Shown: positions 22,976-33,990 of the stretch, piece after piece
How positions within the stretch are numbered: position 1 is the stretch's first letter
How the letters are laid out: the number at the start of each line of letters is the position of its first letter
DNA from: Pseudeuparius sepicola
Taxonomy: Eukaryota; Arthropoda; Insecta; Coleoptera; Anthribidae
DNA length: 64,000 nucleotides
NCBI GenBank assembly: GCA_963920635.1
Contig: OY987299.1
Coordinates: forward strand, 132,181,373 to 132,245,372
Reading direction: 5' to 3'
Made by a program: the position numbers and the translations under genes
Notes under the pieces: generated by a model
Database searches by the model: none
Told to the model about the DNA's origin: nothing
Seen by the model: only the letters and a program-made list of their open reading frames with translations

Positions 22976-23962
22976 CCGCAAAACGGGGTTACTTTGCACC
23001 TGTCAGGGTAACTTTGCACCAATGTTGTAAATGTTATTTATATACACTTATTTCCTTTAATGTGGATTTTTTCACTTTATAACAATTTCTACTAATAGAT
23101 GGAGCCGTAATAAGTAATAGCAATAGGTTGTTGATCAGCTGTTACCGGTATATGTATATCTTAACCTCAAAATTTCGTTGTTTTATAGTTCCCCAAAATT
23201 GTATTGCCAAGGAATTTCTAGCTGATAAGAAGCGGTAACAATACATTTAATTGCATGTCCCACTATTGTTTATACGTATAATAAAAAAAAAAAAAGTTAT
23301 TAGAATTTGGAATCGAAAAAAAAATAATATTTTTTTATTATTATAACGGTTTTCTAGAAAATTGGGGATTCTTTGCACCACCTTCAGTGGTGTCTACCCA
23401 CCACTTTCAGTGGTGTCTACTCTTCAAGCCCTTTCATTTAATTTAAGGAGGTTGAAAAGAAAATGTAACCCGGCGGCGACCCTATTGAATTTAGCGTGCT
23501 GCCACTAACTTTATCGTTTTCTACTTTTCAAGCCCATTCATTTGATACCCATATTAAGGGGGTTGTTACCCTAATAAAAAATAGCAGCTTTAAATGCCTA
23601 TTATTGGCCAAATGAAGTAATTAAATATGCGGAAAAAAATCCTACGTAGGTATCTATTATGGTGCAAAGTAAATATTTACGTCGGGTTTCTTTGCATTAG
23701 TGTCAGTTTACAGGCTAAAAATAATTCAAATTCTAAATGGTGCAAAGTGTCCCTCTTGTAGGGTATACTTTGCACCATAATTAAAATGAGTGCCACCTTT
23801 TAGTGACGCGTTAAACCTAGTTCTAAACGTAGGTACACTTGTTTTATAATCTATACAATCGTCTTCCACAAAAAAATACCGATACTGGATTTAAAATATT
23901 TTAACTCTTGCATTTCAAAAATTAGGGAAAAAAAGTGGTGCAAAGTAACCCCGTTTTACGGT
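22976..23962. mobile_element. Iteron-rich DNA element with repeated TTTGCACC motif
   Basis: Inverted ends TACCGCAAAACGGGGTTACT and the complement of TACCGTAAAACGGGGTTACT bound about 1 kb. The motif TTTGCACC or its complement appears about seven times, plus one TTTGCATT variant. Sites lie near 22,992, 23,011, 23,371, 23,660, 23,692, 23,740, 23,770 and 23,937. Clustered subterminal repeats usually bind a transposase. No transposase is encoded. Confidence 0.75.
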
Positions 23963-25604
23963 ATCTCAAATTTGGGTCTCTTCCTCTAATAATTATTACA
24001 CCTTAGAATTTCTATAGACACCACTATGCCGCTACAACATTTTCTACCAGATGGCGGCCAAGCAACACGACAAGTAGGAAGTAGACGCTCACTGCAAAAT
24101 AGAATCCCCGATCAGTTTGCTTCAGGGACCCTTTAAAGTAATGGGACCCAGCATTATACTTTCCAAAGTGAGGCCTATCCTTTCCTCATTCTAAAGGTCT
24201 CAATGATGCCAAGTATGCCATTTTATTGGAGAATCTAAGAATATAACAGCTACTTTGATTGTTAGTAAAAATTAATAATGGTTTCCATGATTTCTAAAAA
24301 TTGGACTTGACAATGTTCTGTCAACAAACACAGAATATGGCAAGTGCGAAATGAATCAAATTTATTATTTATTTTATAATTGAATTTGGTTTCCTGCAAT
24401 TATTTCCAGGAATTTAAGTAATATATGTATGGTAAGACAGTTCCGATTTTGCTTATTTGAGAATTTGTCGCTATTGCACCTTGTTACCAGGTTCCTCAAA
24501 CCATTTGGAATATGTAGGTATAATAGGTACGTACTTGAACTTTCTTCCCTTGTTGAGTGTATCTACCCAAAGAACTTTCACAGATTTCTGGATGGACTAA
24601 TAAGATTAGGTCTTGTACTTAGTTCTAATCATGTAGTTTTTCTCGGTGCTCATTTTTGTAATTTTATTTCTCTTCCAAGGTACCTCACAAACGTAAAATA
24701 AACTTATAGTTGTAGATAAAAACTGTTTAAAAAAAGACCTGACTGAAGCTACCTGCTTAATAATTCAAAATTTAGGAAATACCATTTTTGTTTTGAACTA
24801 CTTATACGTAATGCCCACGTAATGGGAATTGTAGGATTACTAAAGGTGAGACAAGAAAAATCTGGTTGCAATTATTGGGACAACTACAGGCGGCCGCATT
24901 ATCTTTAATTGACTATCTGGAAGTTAGAAAGCTTAAAAATTGTGAACTATGATGGGAAATATTTTGCCTCCTTTGGAATCTATGGCACTGGCATGTCACA
25001 TAAAACCTGATGGCAGTTGGACACTGATATATAACATAACCTTGTACCAGCCCACTTATGTGGTCTCCTTGGAGATATACAGAAAACAAGGCTTCACTTC
25101 TATTATGTGACATGCTGGGTCCCAGTGGCGTATTCAGGGGGGGCAAAGGGGGCAATTGCCCCCCCCCCCCAGACCTGTCGAGATAAACGAGATTGGTAAT
25201 ATCAAAATTAATAATACCAAAAATTATATACTCCTGTCCTAATCTGAAAATGCAGTGAACATCAAACATCTACAATTTGTTATTTGTTTCATCTTGTCTT
25301 CTCGAAATTAAAACCTGTGCAGTAGATTTGAGAACGCGCCGCCGCGTCGTATAGCGTAGCTAGATATTCTGTGCAGCGTGTAGGTAACCGTAAATTAGGC
25401 AAAACAACCTACTAAACATATTTTGCACAATTACAGTGTGCACCGCCACGCCAGAAAGAACATTTTCAAAACATTCCTTTATGTGTACCCTGAAATACCC
25501 ATATCTCCATAGGAGATATTTGACGAGCTCAAGACCAAAAAAAGAATACTTGATTTTGTGATATAGATTTTACTGGTTTGAAGAAAAAATATTTTTATGT
25601 TATA

Positions 25605-26250
25605 CAGGGTGTCCGGTAATAACTTAAAAAATTAAAAAAAAAATGGAAAATATGACGAAAAGTTCATATGAAGAGGTCCGCAGATGTTTGGTTTTCGAGA
25701 TATAGGGTGTTGAAATTTAAATTTTATTTTCGATTTTTTTAAGTAACTTTTTGAGACGACAAAATTTTCTTGAAAAAAAAAACAAGTTAATTAAGTAAAC
25801 TGTCAAAAAATAAATGTGCTTGTTTATTTAAATTTTATTTTTAAATTTCTGGAAAACAGTCACCTTTGGCGTTATTCACCAAGTATACCTTTTTTGCTTA
25901 GAAAACGTTTGGGAAGAGGATACATCCACAAAATGGTAGTAAAAGTCAAAAAAGTTAGGGCAAATTAAATTAAATAATGATAGCGTATAGCCGAGCGTAT
26001 AGCCCTCTACGGATTGCACCAAAAATAATACCAAATTATGACTTCCCTTCCCAAAAAAAAAACTCCGGCTACCAAACTTTGCAAGAAAATTTTGTCGTCT
26101 CAAAAAGTTACTTAAAAAAAATTGAAAACAAAATTTCAATTTCAACACCCTGCATCTCGAAAACCAAACATCTGCAGACCCATGTTCATATGAACTTTTC
26201 GTCATATTTTCAAATTTTTCAAGTTGGTTCATTTATTTCCGGACACCCTG
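25605..26250. mobile_element. Nested fold-back MITE (CAGGGTGTCCGG ends, TA target)
   Basis: Inverted arms of about 150 bp include TGAACTTTTCGTCATATTTT and an AAACCAAACATCTGC block. TA flanks both ends. Open frames on both strands at 25.9-26.3 kb are shadows of the palindrome. Confidence 0.85.
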
Positions 26251-26267
26251 TATTTATTTATTTCAGA

Positions 26268-26876
26268 AAATATGTTTTCTTAAAATCGGCATTAAAATGT
26301 CTCAAAATCGTCATTAAAAGCACAGAAATCGTACAATAATGTAGCCCATTATTGTACGATTTTTTCAATAAGTAGGCCTTGGCGAGATGTAAACATCAAA
26401 CGTCAGACGCGGAGAAATCGCCCGTCAAATATTCAAAACCCGGCCGATAAAGGCTCATTTAACTTTTCGTACACATTGCGAAATTGTTTCCTATAGAAGC
26501 GCAATCCTTCAGTATACATATTTTAGTAAATTTTAAAATCAATAGATTTCTTGTGTCGGCTGCACAAGAAGCAGCAGTTTGGTTTTTCTGTCAGAAGGTG
26601 CCGTACATCATTATACTTGTCCTAGGTAGAGCGATCGGTAAAGTCAAGCAACGCCGCGCGTAGTCGGTTCGTGGACGGGTGATCCCTTATTATTATTTTC
26701 TTGCCTAATAAAACATTTTTTTCCGATTTCAAGAAAAATATAATATGTACCTCGGCACTGAAGTTCTTTTTATGACTCATGTGGTTTATTTGCCTCGGCC
26801 AGAGGCCTCAGCAACTAAACTCCACATGAGTCATAAAAAGTTGAACTTCAGTGCCTTGGTACATAAATAACTATTT
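26268..26876 (+). repeat. 5S-like composite repeat, copy A
   Basis: About 600 bp is nearly identical (about 97% by eye) to 53,973-54,583 and related to an inverted copy at 57,090-57,665. Order: TTCTTxAAATCGGCA start, a palindrome around AAAATCGTACAATAAT, a 54-bp 5S-rRNA-like segment, an inverted copy of the start motif (CCGATTTCAAGAAAAA), then a 120-bp hairpin with ATGACTCATGTGG and CCACATGAGTCAT arms. It is non-coding. Confidence 0.75.
26633..26686 (+). ncRNA. 5S-rRNA-like internal segment (copy A)
   Basis: GATCGG, then AAGTCAAGCAACGCCG, then GTTCGTGGACGGGTGATCCC line up with the box A to box C half of eukaryotic 5S rRNA (the familiar AAGCAACG and TTGGATGGGTGACC blocks). The 5' half of 5S is not convincing, so this is a 5S-derived promoter-like segment and not a functional 5S gene. 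Confidence 0.6.
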
Positions 26877-26996
26877 TGTTCTGTTTTTATTCGTTAAAAT
26901 TATGGACAGAGTTTTGTTATTTATAACCGATTGCCCCTCCCAGACGTTAATCCTGGATACGCCACTGCTGGGTCCCCTTATTTTAAAGAGTCCCTG

Positions 26997-27680
26997 GTTT
27001 GTTTAGCCCCATCCCATGAATACACGATCGGAATTAACCGCCGACGAACGTACAAACCAAACAGACGCGCGCACGTGTTCGCCCTCGGGGGGGGGGGGGG
27101 GGGGGCAGATCCGTCCCGAGTCCGGCCCTGCGGCGCCGGCCCGTTCCGCTCCGGCGGCGGCGGCGCAGCTGCGATTTGCGGGGTTGATTTATGCCTCGGG
27201 GGTGCCGTGAAATCGGGACAAGTAACGCGCCGGTTCACGGCTGTTAGCGGGGAACCGGGACCGGGCGAATTTCGGGCCAAATCACGGGAAATGCGAGCGG
27301 TCGGTCACGGTCGGTGCGGGCGCCCGGCCGGCCGGCCTAATGGGGAAGGTATTGCGATTGCGGGTTAACGAGAAATCCCGATACCTAGACTTTGCGAAAA
27401 GTCGTCGTCTCGCGAGGCAGACATTTGATACGGCAACGTTGCATTGCATGGGTGACCTGGGCACGATATATTCCTTACACCGTAGAGCCAGAGTCTAGAG
27501 AATACTATAAGTCCGCTCACTCCTTTGAAGTCGTCGAAAATGCGCCGATTTTTTGCGACCGGTCGTAAATCAATGTCAGCTCGCCACTCCGTTTTTTACG
27601 AGGGTGGACTATACAAATCACCGTAAAGCTGGTTGCACCAAGTTATACGGGGGACTTCCCATTATGCACCGTGACGCATT
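26997..27680. promoter_or_regulatory. CpG-rich non-repetitive block with a poly-G tract
   Basis: High GC with many CpGs, a 20-odd-base G run at about 27,087-27,107 and GC-rich AATTxCGGG motifs. Overlapping open frames on both strands are composition artefacts. Possible host regulatory DNA. Confidence 0.4.
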
Positions 27681-28027
27681 AGTGTAGGTAGGTATATCGT
27701 TAGTTTTTGATACAATGTTAAAAATTAAAATAGGAGTAATAGGTATAACACAAAAATAAGGAGCGTAATAGGTATGTATAATAAAAATGCAGATATTTTA
27801 CTTTTTACGTCTAAATAAAGCAAGATATTCCTAGCAACTAAACATATAGGTTAAGAAAAAATTGTTTACCTATATTTTAAAAGTTTTGCAAAATTGTAAG
27901 TTATGGATTTTATTTATTTTGTCTTTGAGTTTTTAATTCCCTATTCGCAAATTTAAGTTTGAACGAACTCGCGTACCTATATATACTGAAACCAAATAGT
28001 CGTGGGGAAAATTTGCACACGGATATA
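27681..28027. other. AT-rich stretch without recognised features
   Basis: Contains TAGGTAGGTAT-type short repeats only. Confidence 0.5.
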
Positions 28028-28773
28028 CAGTGTGTCCCAATTTGATACTGGACACCTCAGAACTATATGAAGGACAAGGAAAACAAAGGGTCTCTAATTT
28101 TTTATTGGTAGTCCCAAGGGAGTCACTGCTCATAGGCGGTGGTATTTGGATGGGTTAATTATTTCATGGCCTGCTGTGATTTTTTAAAATAGCTAATTGT
28201 CGAGAAACCCTATTAGGGATTTTTTACGACAAAATGTTATTATGAAAACTTGTTCAGAATGAAAAACTGAGTAGAATTGCAAAATTTCAAAAGTCTAGGC
28301 CTACTTTGATTTTTAGCTTTTTCGCCTTTTTCTCCCACTTTGTTCTTAGAAATGTGTCCTTTCTGAACCTTTCACGTTAAAATATTAAAATATTATTTAA
28401 GGAACTTAATCAAAGTGAAAAAATAAAATTTTGACGTGAAATTTCCAGAAAGGATACTTTTTTAAGAAAAAAGCTGAAGATAAATCTAAAAATCGAAGTA
28501 GGCCTAGCCTTTTAAAATTTTGCAAATCTACTCAGTTTTCCATTCTAAACAAGTTTTCTTAATAACATTTTGTCGTAAAAAATCACAAATTGGTGTTCTT
28601 GAAAATTTGCTATTTTAACAAATCATAGCATGCCATGAAACAATTACCCCATCCAAATACCACCGCATATGAGATACTTTCCCTTGGTACTACCAATAAA
28701 AAAATACAGACCATTTGTTTTCCTTGCCCTTCGTATATTTCTGAGGTATCCAGTATAAAATTGGGACACACTG
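28028..28773. mobile_element. Fold-back MITE (CAGTGTGTCCCAATT ends, TA target)
   Basis: Arms of about 350 bp form a near-complete palindrome. Left CAGTGTGTCCCAATTTGATA is mirrored near 28,750, with TA on both sides. It is non-coding. Confidence 0.85.
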
Positions 28774-28870
28774 TATGTATTTTACTGATCGGAATTCCTT
28801 TAGTAGGTTAGAACCTAAGCCATCATTAAATTTTGATAAGAAAATATTTTCTAAATTGATTAGGTATATA

Positions 28871-29945
28871 CAGGGTGAGTTTTTTTTTCTATGATAACTA
28901 ATATGGGGATTCTCGAAAACTAGCAAAGCTAGTAACAAAGGTTAAATGGGGAAAGAATTGCAGTTTGGAATGCTCAATCTAATACCTATTTTGGATTTTT
29001 AAAAAAGTTCATGGCTCACTAGATATTTTGAAAAGAGTGATTTTTTGCTATTTCATTAGATCTCTGTAGCCTGTAGCTCTGTTACTTCTGATTATACAGA
29101 AAAACTGTAGAGACGAAAATTGTAGATAATTTTGGGCTTAAAAAAATAGTTAATCTTATCCAATTTTTCATGTTGTTTGTGATTTTTGAGATATGACATA
29201 AACTTTCGTTTTTTTTTATATACATAAATCATAGTTAGCTGTGGCCTTACCAAATCGGCCATTTTTTGAGCTTTCCAAAGATATAATACTCGGCATAGTT
29301 ATTATAAAAAATAAAAGAGCTATGGCTAATTTTCTGATTTTCACATATTATAGTCAGCCATGGAATATTTTCATAATTACGTTTTATTTTATAATAAGAT
29401 ATACTTCAAACTTTTAAATATTTTATTTTTAGCTGGTAACAAAATGTAAAATTATCATGATGGAGCTCCACCACATAATTATTTGCCCGTAAGAAATTAC
29501 CTAGATCAGCTCTATCCAAAGGGGAGAAACAGACCTATTTCCTGACCGCTCCGATCCCCCGATTTGTCAGTTTTGGATTTCTTTTTGTGGGGAACAGTAC
29601 AAAATAAAGTATGAGACAATTGATGAATTAAGAGCAACTGTTTTAGAAGCAATTGACAGGCGTTCTCTAAGAAAGGCGACAAATTCAGTTTTAAAAAGAT
29701 GCAATATTTGCATAAATAATAATACTGGATTGTTTGAACACCTTCTAAAATAATAATAATTTCAATTTGAGTTTTTTAATTTTTGTTTTATTTTGTTACC
29801 AGCTAAAAACAAAATATTAGAAAGATTGAAGTATGCCTAATTATAAAATAGAGCGTAGTTATGAAAATATTCCATTTCTGACTATGTGAAAATTAAAAAA
29901 AAAATCAGAAAATTAGCCATAGCTCTTTTATTTTTTATAATGATT
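28871..29945 (+). mobile_element. Fold-back Tc1/mariner-derived element, copy 2 (right end lost)
   Basis: It starts TA-CAGGGTGAGTTTTT. The left arm (to about 29,450) and centre match copies 1 and 3. The right arm breaks off near 29,945, where the 29,948-30,260 repeat begins, so this copy is truncated. Confidence 0.8.
29544..29753 (+). pseudogene. Tc1/mariner transposase C-terminal remnant (copy 2)
   Basis: A 69-codon open segment ends at TAA 29,751-29,753. It contains FWISFCGEQYK (compare the FFLWG motif), then IDRRSLRKATNSVLKRC and NICINNN with GLFEHLL. The pattern RC-x2-CI followed by GxFEHL is the usual C-terminus of Tc1/mariner-type transposases. The catalytic DDE domain is absent. This copy is the better preserved reading: it has LFEHLLK and a natural stop, compared with copy 3. 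Confidence 0.65.
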
Positions 29946-29947
29946 AT

Positions 29948-30260
29948 GCATTTTGTTAAAAAAATATTACTTAGCATTGTGTTTTTTTGGATTTTTTAAC
30001 AGGAAAAATTAGATGCCCGAATGATATTTGACAAGACTATTTCATGAGTAACAGATTATTCTGCATACACATAGCTTACAAAACATACTACCTATACAAC
30101 AGCTGTGAAGTTTTGCCGCAGGTAAACTCGAAAAAACTGATGACAGGTGCTCTCATACAGTTTTTCCATCTAGCAACCATTTGTAATTCAAAATTGCGCG
30201 TTTGTGATTGGTGGAAATTAAGACGGGGGAAATAGTCAGTGATAATAATAATAATAATAG
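29948..30260 (+). repeat. Dispersed repeat, copy A, with (TAA)n tail
   Basis: About 290 bp matches the inverse of 62,145-62,430 (shared CAGATTATTCTGCATACACA, AAAACATACTACCTAT, TTGCGCGTTTGTGATTGGTG). It ends in an (ATA)n tract at 30,241-30,260, which suggests a retroposed 3' tail in this copy. Confidence 0.6.
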
Positions 30261-30429
30261 ATATCAGTAGTGTCGGTCCAGGTCAAAGTGGTCAAAATAT
30301 ATTCCGAACAGAGGGCTCCTTAATGACAGCTGTCAAATAATGAACTTTTATGTTCAATATTTTCCATATGCATCGATACCGAGGTCCTTTCTCCGGGGTT
30401 TTTTTATTCAAAGGCTCGTACTCGTAAAC

Positions 30430-30740
30430 GGTGATGCTTCAGGCTTCCCGAACGCCGTCCGATCCGTCAAATTCCGCCCATAGAAACCGAACGGCGCGCG
30501 GCCGGCCCTGTCCTGCCCACCGAGGGCCGCCCCGCACTTCAGAGTAATGTTTCCCGGAGTCAACCGGCCCCTGCATGGGGTGGCTGCCCCGCCGGCCGGA
30601 ACGGGAGCACCTGTTTGACGGGTGGTCGGGGGGTTGATTTCGTCGGCCAGATTCGGAACGGCCGCCAGTTCATTAAAACCGCCGTGAGACGGACCGCCGC
30701 CGTGGGGTTTGAACTTTAAACACCGTGACTTGCAGTTCGG
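30430..30740. promoter_or_regulatory. CpG-rich non-repetitive block
   Basis: GC-rich, CpG-dense sequence with CGGCGCGCGGCCGGCC and GCCGCCGTGGGG. No open frame persists. Sharp composition contrast with neighbours suggests conserved host DNA. Confidence 0.4.
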
Positions 30741-31253
30741 AGGTTTGGAGTCTGCATTCGCGAGGATAGATTGAAAACGAGGAGCTGGAAGATAAATGAG
30801 AGAATGACGTACTATTTTCGAGGCTAAAGTGGCATTTTGGACTTACCAAAATATAACCGTTTAGCCCTTTTCATATTTAAACACCGTTGGTTAATGTAAG
30901 AAAGTTATCATAACGACACGACCGATACTCAAAAGCGACTTGGTCCGCATAATAGATTAGAAATTATTGGAATTGCATTGTAAATTTCAGATTTAAGTGA
31001 AAAAGAGCAAGCAACTCATGCAATTTAATACTGATTCTCGAATGTTTTATATTGCCAGGTCATCGAAGAGGAAGCAACAGAAAATATGTTAGCATCTGCT
31101 AGTGGTATTACTGAAATTATTGCTGATTCTTCTATTGCGAATGTTTCATCAACCAAGAATGCTTTATATTGTCAACGATATTGAAATAAAAAGAAAATGG
31201 AACAACGGCTGGCCACTGGGTATTCGCTGCTTAAGAAAATAAGAAAAATAAAG
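30741..31253. other. No recognised feature
   Basis: AT-rich; several TAA-rich stretches; no repeat arms or coding frame identified. Confidence 0.5.
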
Positions 31254-31520
31254 CTAAAATACAGTGGCGTAACTACAGGGTGTTCAGAGTGTGCGGTGAA
31301 CACGGGCCCAGAGCTGCTAGGGGCCCACCGCCACCAAGATTCATACGCAGGGCGCATAAATTTCGATTTTTCCGATGCGAGCCGATTGATGTGGTGCTGC
31401 GTAATAACCGACGCGTCAGAATCTCTAATCGGTTACATAGAGGGCAATTGAAATTTCCCAAAAATAAAAATGCAAGGGTAGCACAAAAAATGTATAATAA
31501 CTTAAGAGTAAATGTACCTA

Positions 31521-32164
31521 CAGGATGATCCAAACTCGACGCCCCAGGCCCTGCGGGAACACGAAAATTGGCATTAAAATTTCGAAGAGGACATACTATA
31601 CGGCCATTGACTAAAAGAATATATATTTTAAAATATATATTCTTTTACTCAATGATACGGCTCAATTATGACCGAAAATTAGCTTTTTTGTTGTTGGGGG
31701 AAATGGCCGCTGTGACGTCATCAATATTTTTCCACAGAAACATACCATTTTTCCTAAATATTGAAAGTCTTTATCATTCTCAACAACTTTTATAGGAAAA
31801 GATTTTCTGTACCTTTTATTGTTCAAAATTTATAATAATTGATAGTCAGAAATTATTTAAGAGAATGTTAGGTTGTCTTGTGCACCCTCAAATTTTGTCA
31901 ACTGGAATATTAAAAAAACAATTTTTGTAACAAGCTATAATAGCAAGCAAGTCAGTAACAAGCACATTTCAAAAATTTAAAAAATACTCCAGTCGAACAA
32001 ATTTAATGGTGCACAACTAACATAACTATCGCAATTCTATCCTAGTGAATAGAAAAAATTCCATGTTTTTCATTCCATTCCATTTAAGAGCCCCTGTTCG
32101 AAATTTTATTTTCAGTTTTAGTGTTCCCGCAGTAGGCCCGGGGCGTCGAGTTCGGATAACCCTG
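31521..32164. mobile_element. Nested MITE (CAGGATGATCC ends, TA target)
   Basis: Inverted ends of about 45 bp include AACTCGACGCCCC and CTGCGGGAACAC. TA flanks both. An inner palindrome AGAATATATATTTTAAAATA lies near 31,615-31,650. Confidence 0.8.
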
Positions 32165-32299
32165 TAGGTACAGAACATACATGGTGATTCAACATTTTGA
32201 CCTATAAAATGGCGTTTTTCGACCTGTAGTGAGCAATGTGCATTATTTTTAACTGTTGGTTAACACAAAGTTTAAGTTGGATTATTCCCTATGCACCTA

Positions 32300-32617
32300 C
32301 AGGGTGTCCCATTTTCGATACTTTTGCGAGGTATCTCGTTTATTTTTAGAAATAAGGAGTTGCAGTTTTCGGGACACTGACCTACTTTTTCATAAAAGGA
32401 AAGTCTCGTATAGAGAATTTTCATGCGGCCTCCTTAGTATTTTAAACACAAGGTGATTTTCAAAATTTGCCATTTTCAGACTCCCCCCCCCCTATATCCG
32501 TTATACGACAACTTGTTGAACACGTAGAATTCAGTGGCGTACACGGGTTTTTACTAGGAGGTAAGGATTTCAAAATATAAATATAACTTGCAAAAGTATC
32601 GAAAATGGGACATCCTG
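32300..32617. mobile_element. Nested MITE (CAGGGTGTCCCATTTTCG ends, TA target)
   Basis: Inverted ends of about 30 bp, TA on both sides, 318 bp. A further AGTGGCGTACACGGG segment inside resembles a hAT end. Confidence 0.8.
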
Positions 32618-32742
32618 TACAATGTTTGTCATCGTTACACCACTTTCAAACATAAAAAAAAACACGGGCCCACATGAAATTTTGAACACGGGCCTACTCT
32701 TCCTTAGTTACGCCACTGCTAAAATAGTATTGTATTGTTCTA

Positions 32743-33010
32743 AAGGGTGAGTGTTTTTATGATCAGAATTGTTGGAAAAGTCCATGGCTTACTAGATATT
32801 TCGAAAAAAAAAATGAATTTTTGCAATTTCGCTAGCTCCGTTATTTTTGATTTTACAGAAAAAGTGTAAATACAAAAGTTTTAGAGAATTTTGTTCCCAA
32901 TAAGAAGGTATTTTGCATACGAGCTGTCATTTTAGAGATATGACATAAACTATCTTTAAAAAGTGAGTCTTGGACGATCAAAGATTTTTTATGTAAAGGG
33001 TGTTACCTCG
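32743..33010. repeat. Diverged solo arm of the CAGGGTGAG fold-back family
   Basis: Starts GGGTGAGTGTTTTTATGATC and keeps recognisable blocks (CATGGCTTACTAGATATTTCG, CTCCGTTATTTxTGAT, TTAGAGATATGACATAAACT) of the copy 1-3 arms. The other arm is missing. Confidence 0.5.
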
Positions 33011-33829
33011 ATTTAAACTCATTGTATGATTTATGGCCTTAGTGAGAACGGACACAGAGTTGTATTGAGTTAATCAATCAACGCTCAACTTAAGTTGACT
33101 CATTACCTCTTTTTGCACTAAATTAATCTGGCATAAGTGAGTTAACTTATCACGGTTTTTTGTGCATTTGGAGATGTGTTTATTTTATTTTTTTTTAGAA
33201 TATAAGCATTTCTCGGAAACTTTTGTGTGTTAATAATAAATAAGCATGTTCATAAGTAAAAGTATATTTTATTTTATTCCCAGTTTCCATAAAATTGATT
33301 TAACATTTTGAATCACTTTTAAACTAGAATATCTTACAAACTGTTATTTTAGACTTGTTTCTCTTTGCACGCGCAAGGGCGTATTGTGATAAAGTAACAA
33401 TGTACATTGTTAATAATATACCAAATATAAACGGCACAAATGACTTTCTTAGATATCTTACGCCAGTATTACACCTTGGAAGCGCAAAAAAATAACTCTA
33501 AAATCATAATAAAACGAAAGAAATATAAAAACACGTCTTTATGTTCCATTTTGCAGATCTGCTTCCTAAACACGCTGAAATAGATTGGCCACTTTTTGAA
33601 GGGGACGCGGCACAAGTTTTTGATAATTTTTGTTTTTGTTTTGTTCGGTGTGGTGGAAATCCGGCATTAGAAACCTAGCAGTTGTTTCGGTATTTTCAAT
33701 ACGCCTATTAGACTTGCGTAAGATGAAAGATCTGTGAATTTTTTAATAAAAAATAATACACCACTTGAAAAGTACCTACAGAAGCGTAGAAGGGCCACGT
33801 GGTATTTTTTTAATTTAGACCTTTTTCTC
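33011..33829. other. AT-rich stretch without recognised features
   Basis: No repeat arms or credible coding frames were found. Confidence 0.5.
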
Positions 33830-33990
33830 GAAATTTTGACTTTATTCTCCAAATTTTGAGATTTTTCTCAAAATTTTTGACTTTTTTCTCCAAATTTTAA
33901 AATTCAGAGTTTTTCTCAGAATTTTAAAATTCAGACCTTTTTCTCAGAATTTTAAAATTCAGACTTTTTTCTCAGAATTTTAAAATTATT
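33830..33990. repeat. Minisatellite, unit about 33 bp
   Basis: Tandem copies of a unit built from TTTTTCTCAGAATTTTAAAA and TTCAGAC. The last three copies are nearly identical and the earlier ones are diverged. T/C-rich on the plus strand. Confidence 0.75.

Larger units (their letters stand above)
21495..23995. mobile_element. Composite element bounded by GGAAGAGACCCAAATTTGAGA ends
   Basis: AGGAAGAGACCCAAATTTG at about 21,500 is mirrored at about 23,970-23,995. The motif TCTCAAATTAGG recurs internally at about 21,785, 21,820 and 22,965. Two further elements are nested inside (22,040-22,515 and 22,976-23,962). No transposase is visible. Confidence 0.5.
25123..26967. mobile_element. Inner hAT-like element with exact 8-bp target duplication
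   Basis: The ends are CAGTGGCGTATTCAGG and its near-complement CCTGGATACGCCACTG. They are flanked by identical CTGGGTCC at 25,115-25,122 and 26,968-26,975. It inserted into the right terminal repeat of the 24,123-26,996 element. It carries a nested fold-back MITE (25,605-26,250) and a 5S-like composite repeat (26,268-26,876), and a C run near 25,160. Confidence 0.85.
24123..26996. mobile_element. Outer hAT-like element, split by a second hAT-like element
   Basis: Inverted ends CAGGGACCCTTTAAAGTAAT (left) and the complement of CAGGGACTCTTTAAAATAAG (right). The flanking octamers are GTTTGCTT and GTTTGTTT, a 7/8 match fitting an 8-bp hAT target duplication. Removing the inner 25,123-26,967 element leaves about 1 kb of non-coding DNA. 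Confidence 0.7.
31262..32718. mobile_element. hAT-like element with exact 8-bp target duplication
   Basis: The ends are CAGTGGCGTAACTA and TAGTTACGCCACTG. They are flanked by CTAAAATA at 31,254-31,261 and 32,719-32,726. The terminal CAGTGGCGTA is shared with the 25,123-26,967 element, so they belong to related families. Two TA-type MITEs are nested inside. No transposase frame is visible. Confidence 0.85.

Noticed and set aside
25876..26339. Opposed 118- and 120-codon frames
   Set aside because: Both are products of the palindromic MITE 25,605-26,250 and mirror each other.
26633..26686. Functional 5S rRNA gene
   Set aside because: Only the 3' half of the internal promoter region is matched and it is embedded in a repeat with three copies.
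26931..27368. 145-codon plus-strand frame across the poly-G tract
   Set aside because: Composition artefact of a CpG-rich block; runs from a transposon end through a homopolymer and has no domain.
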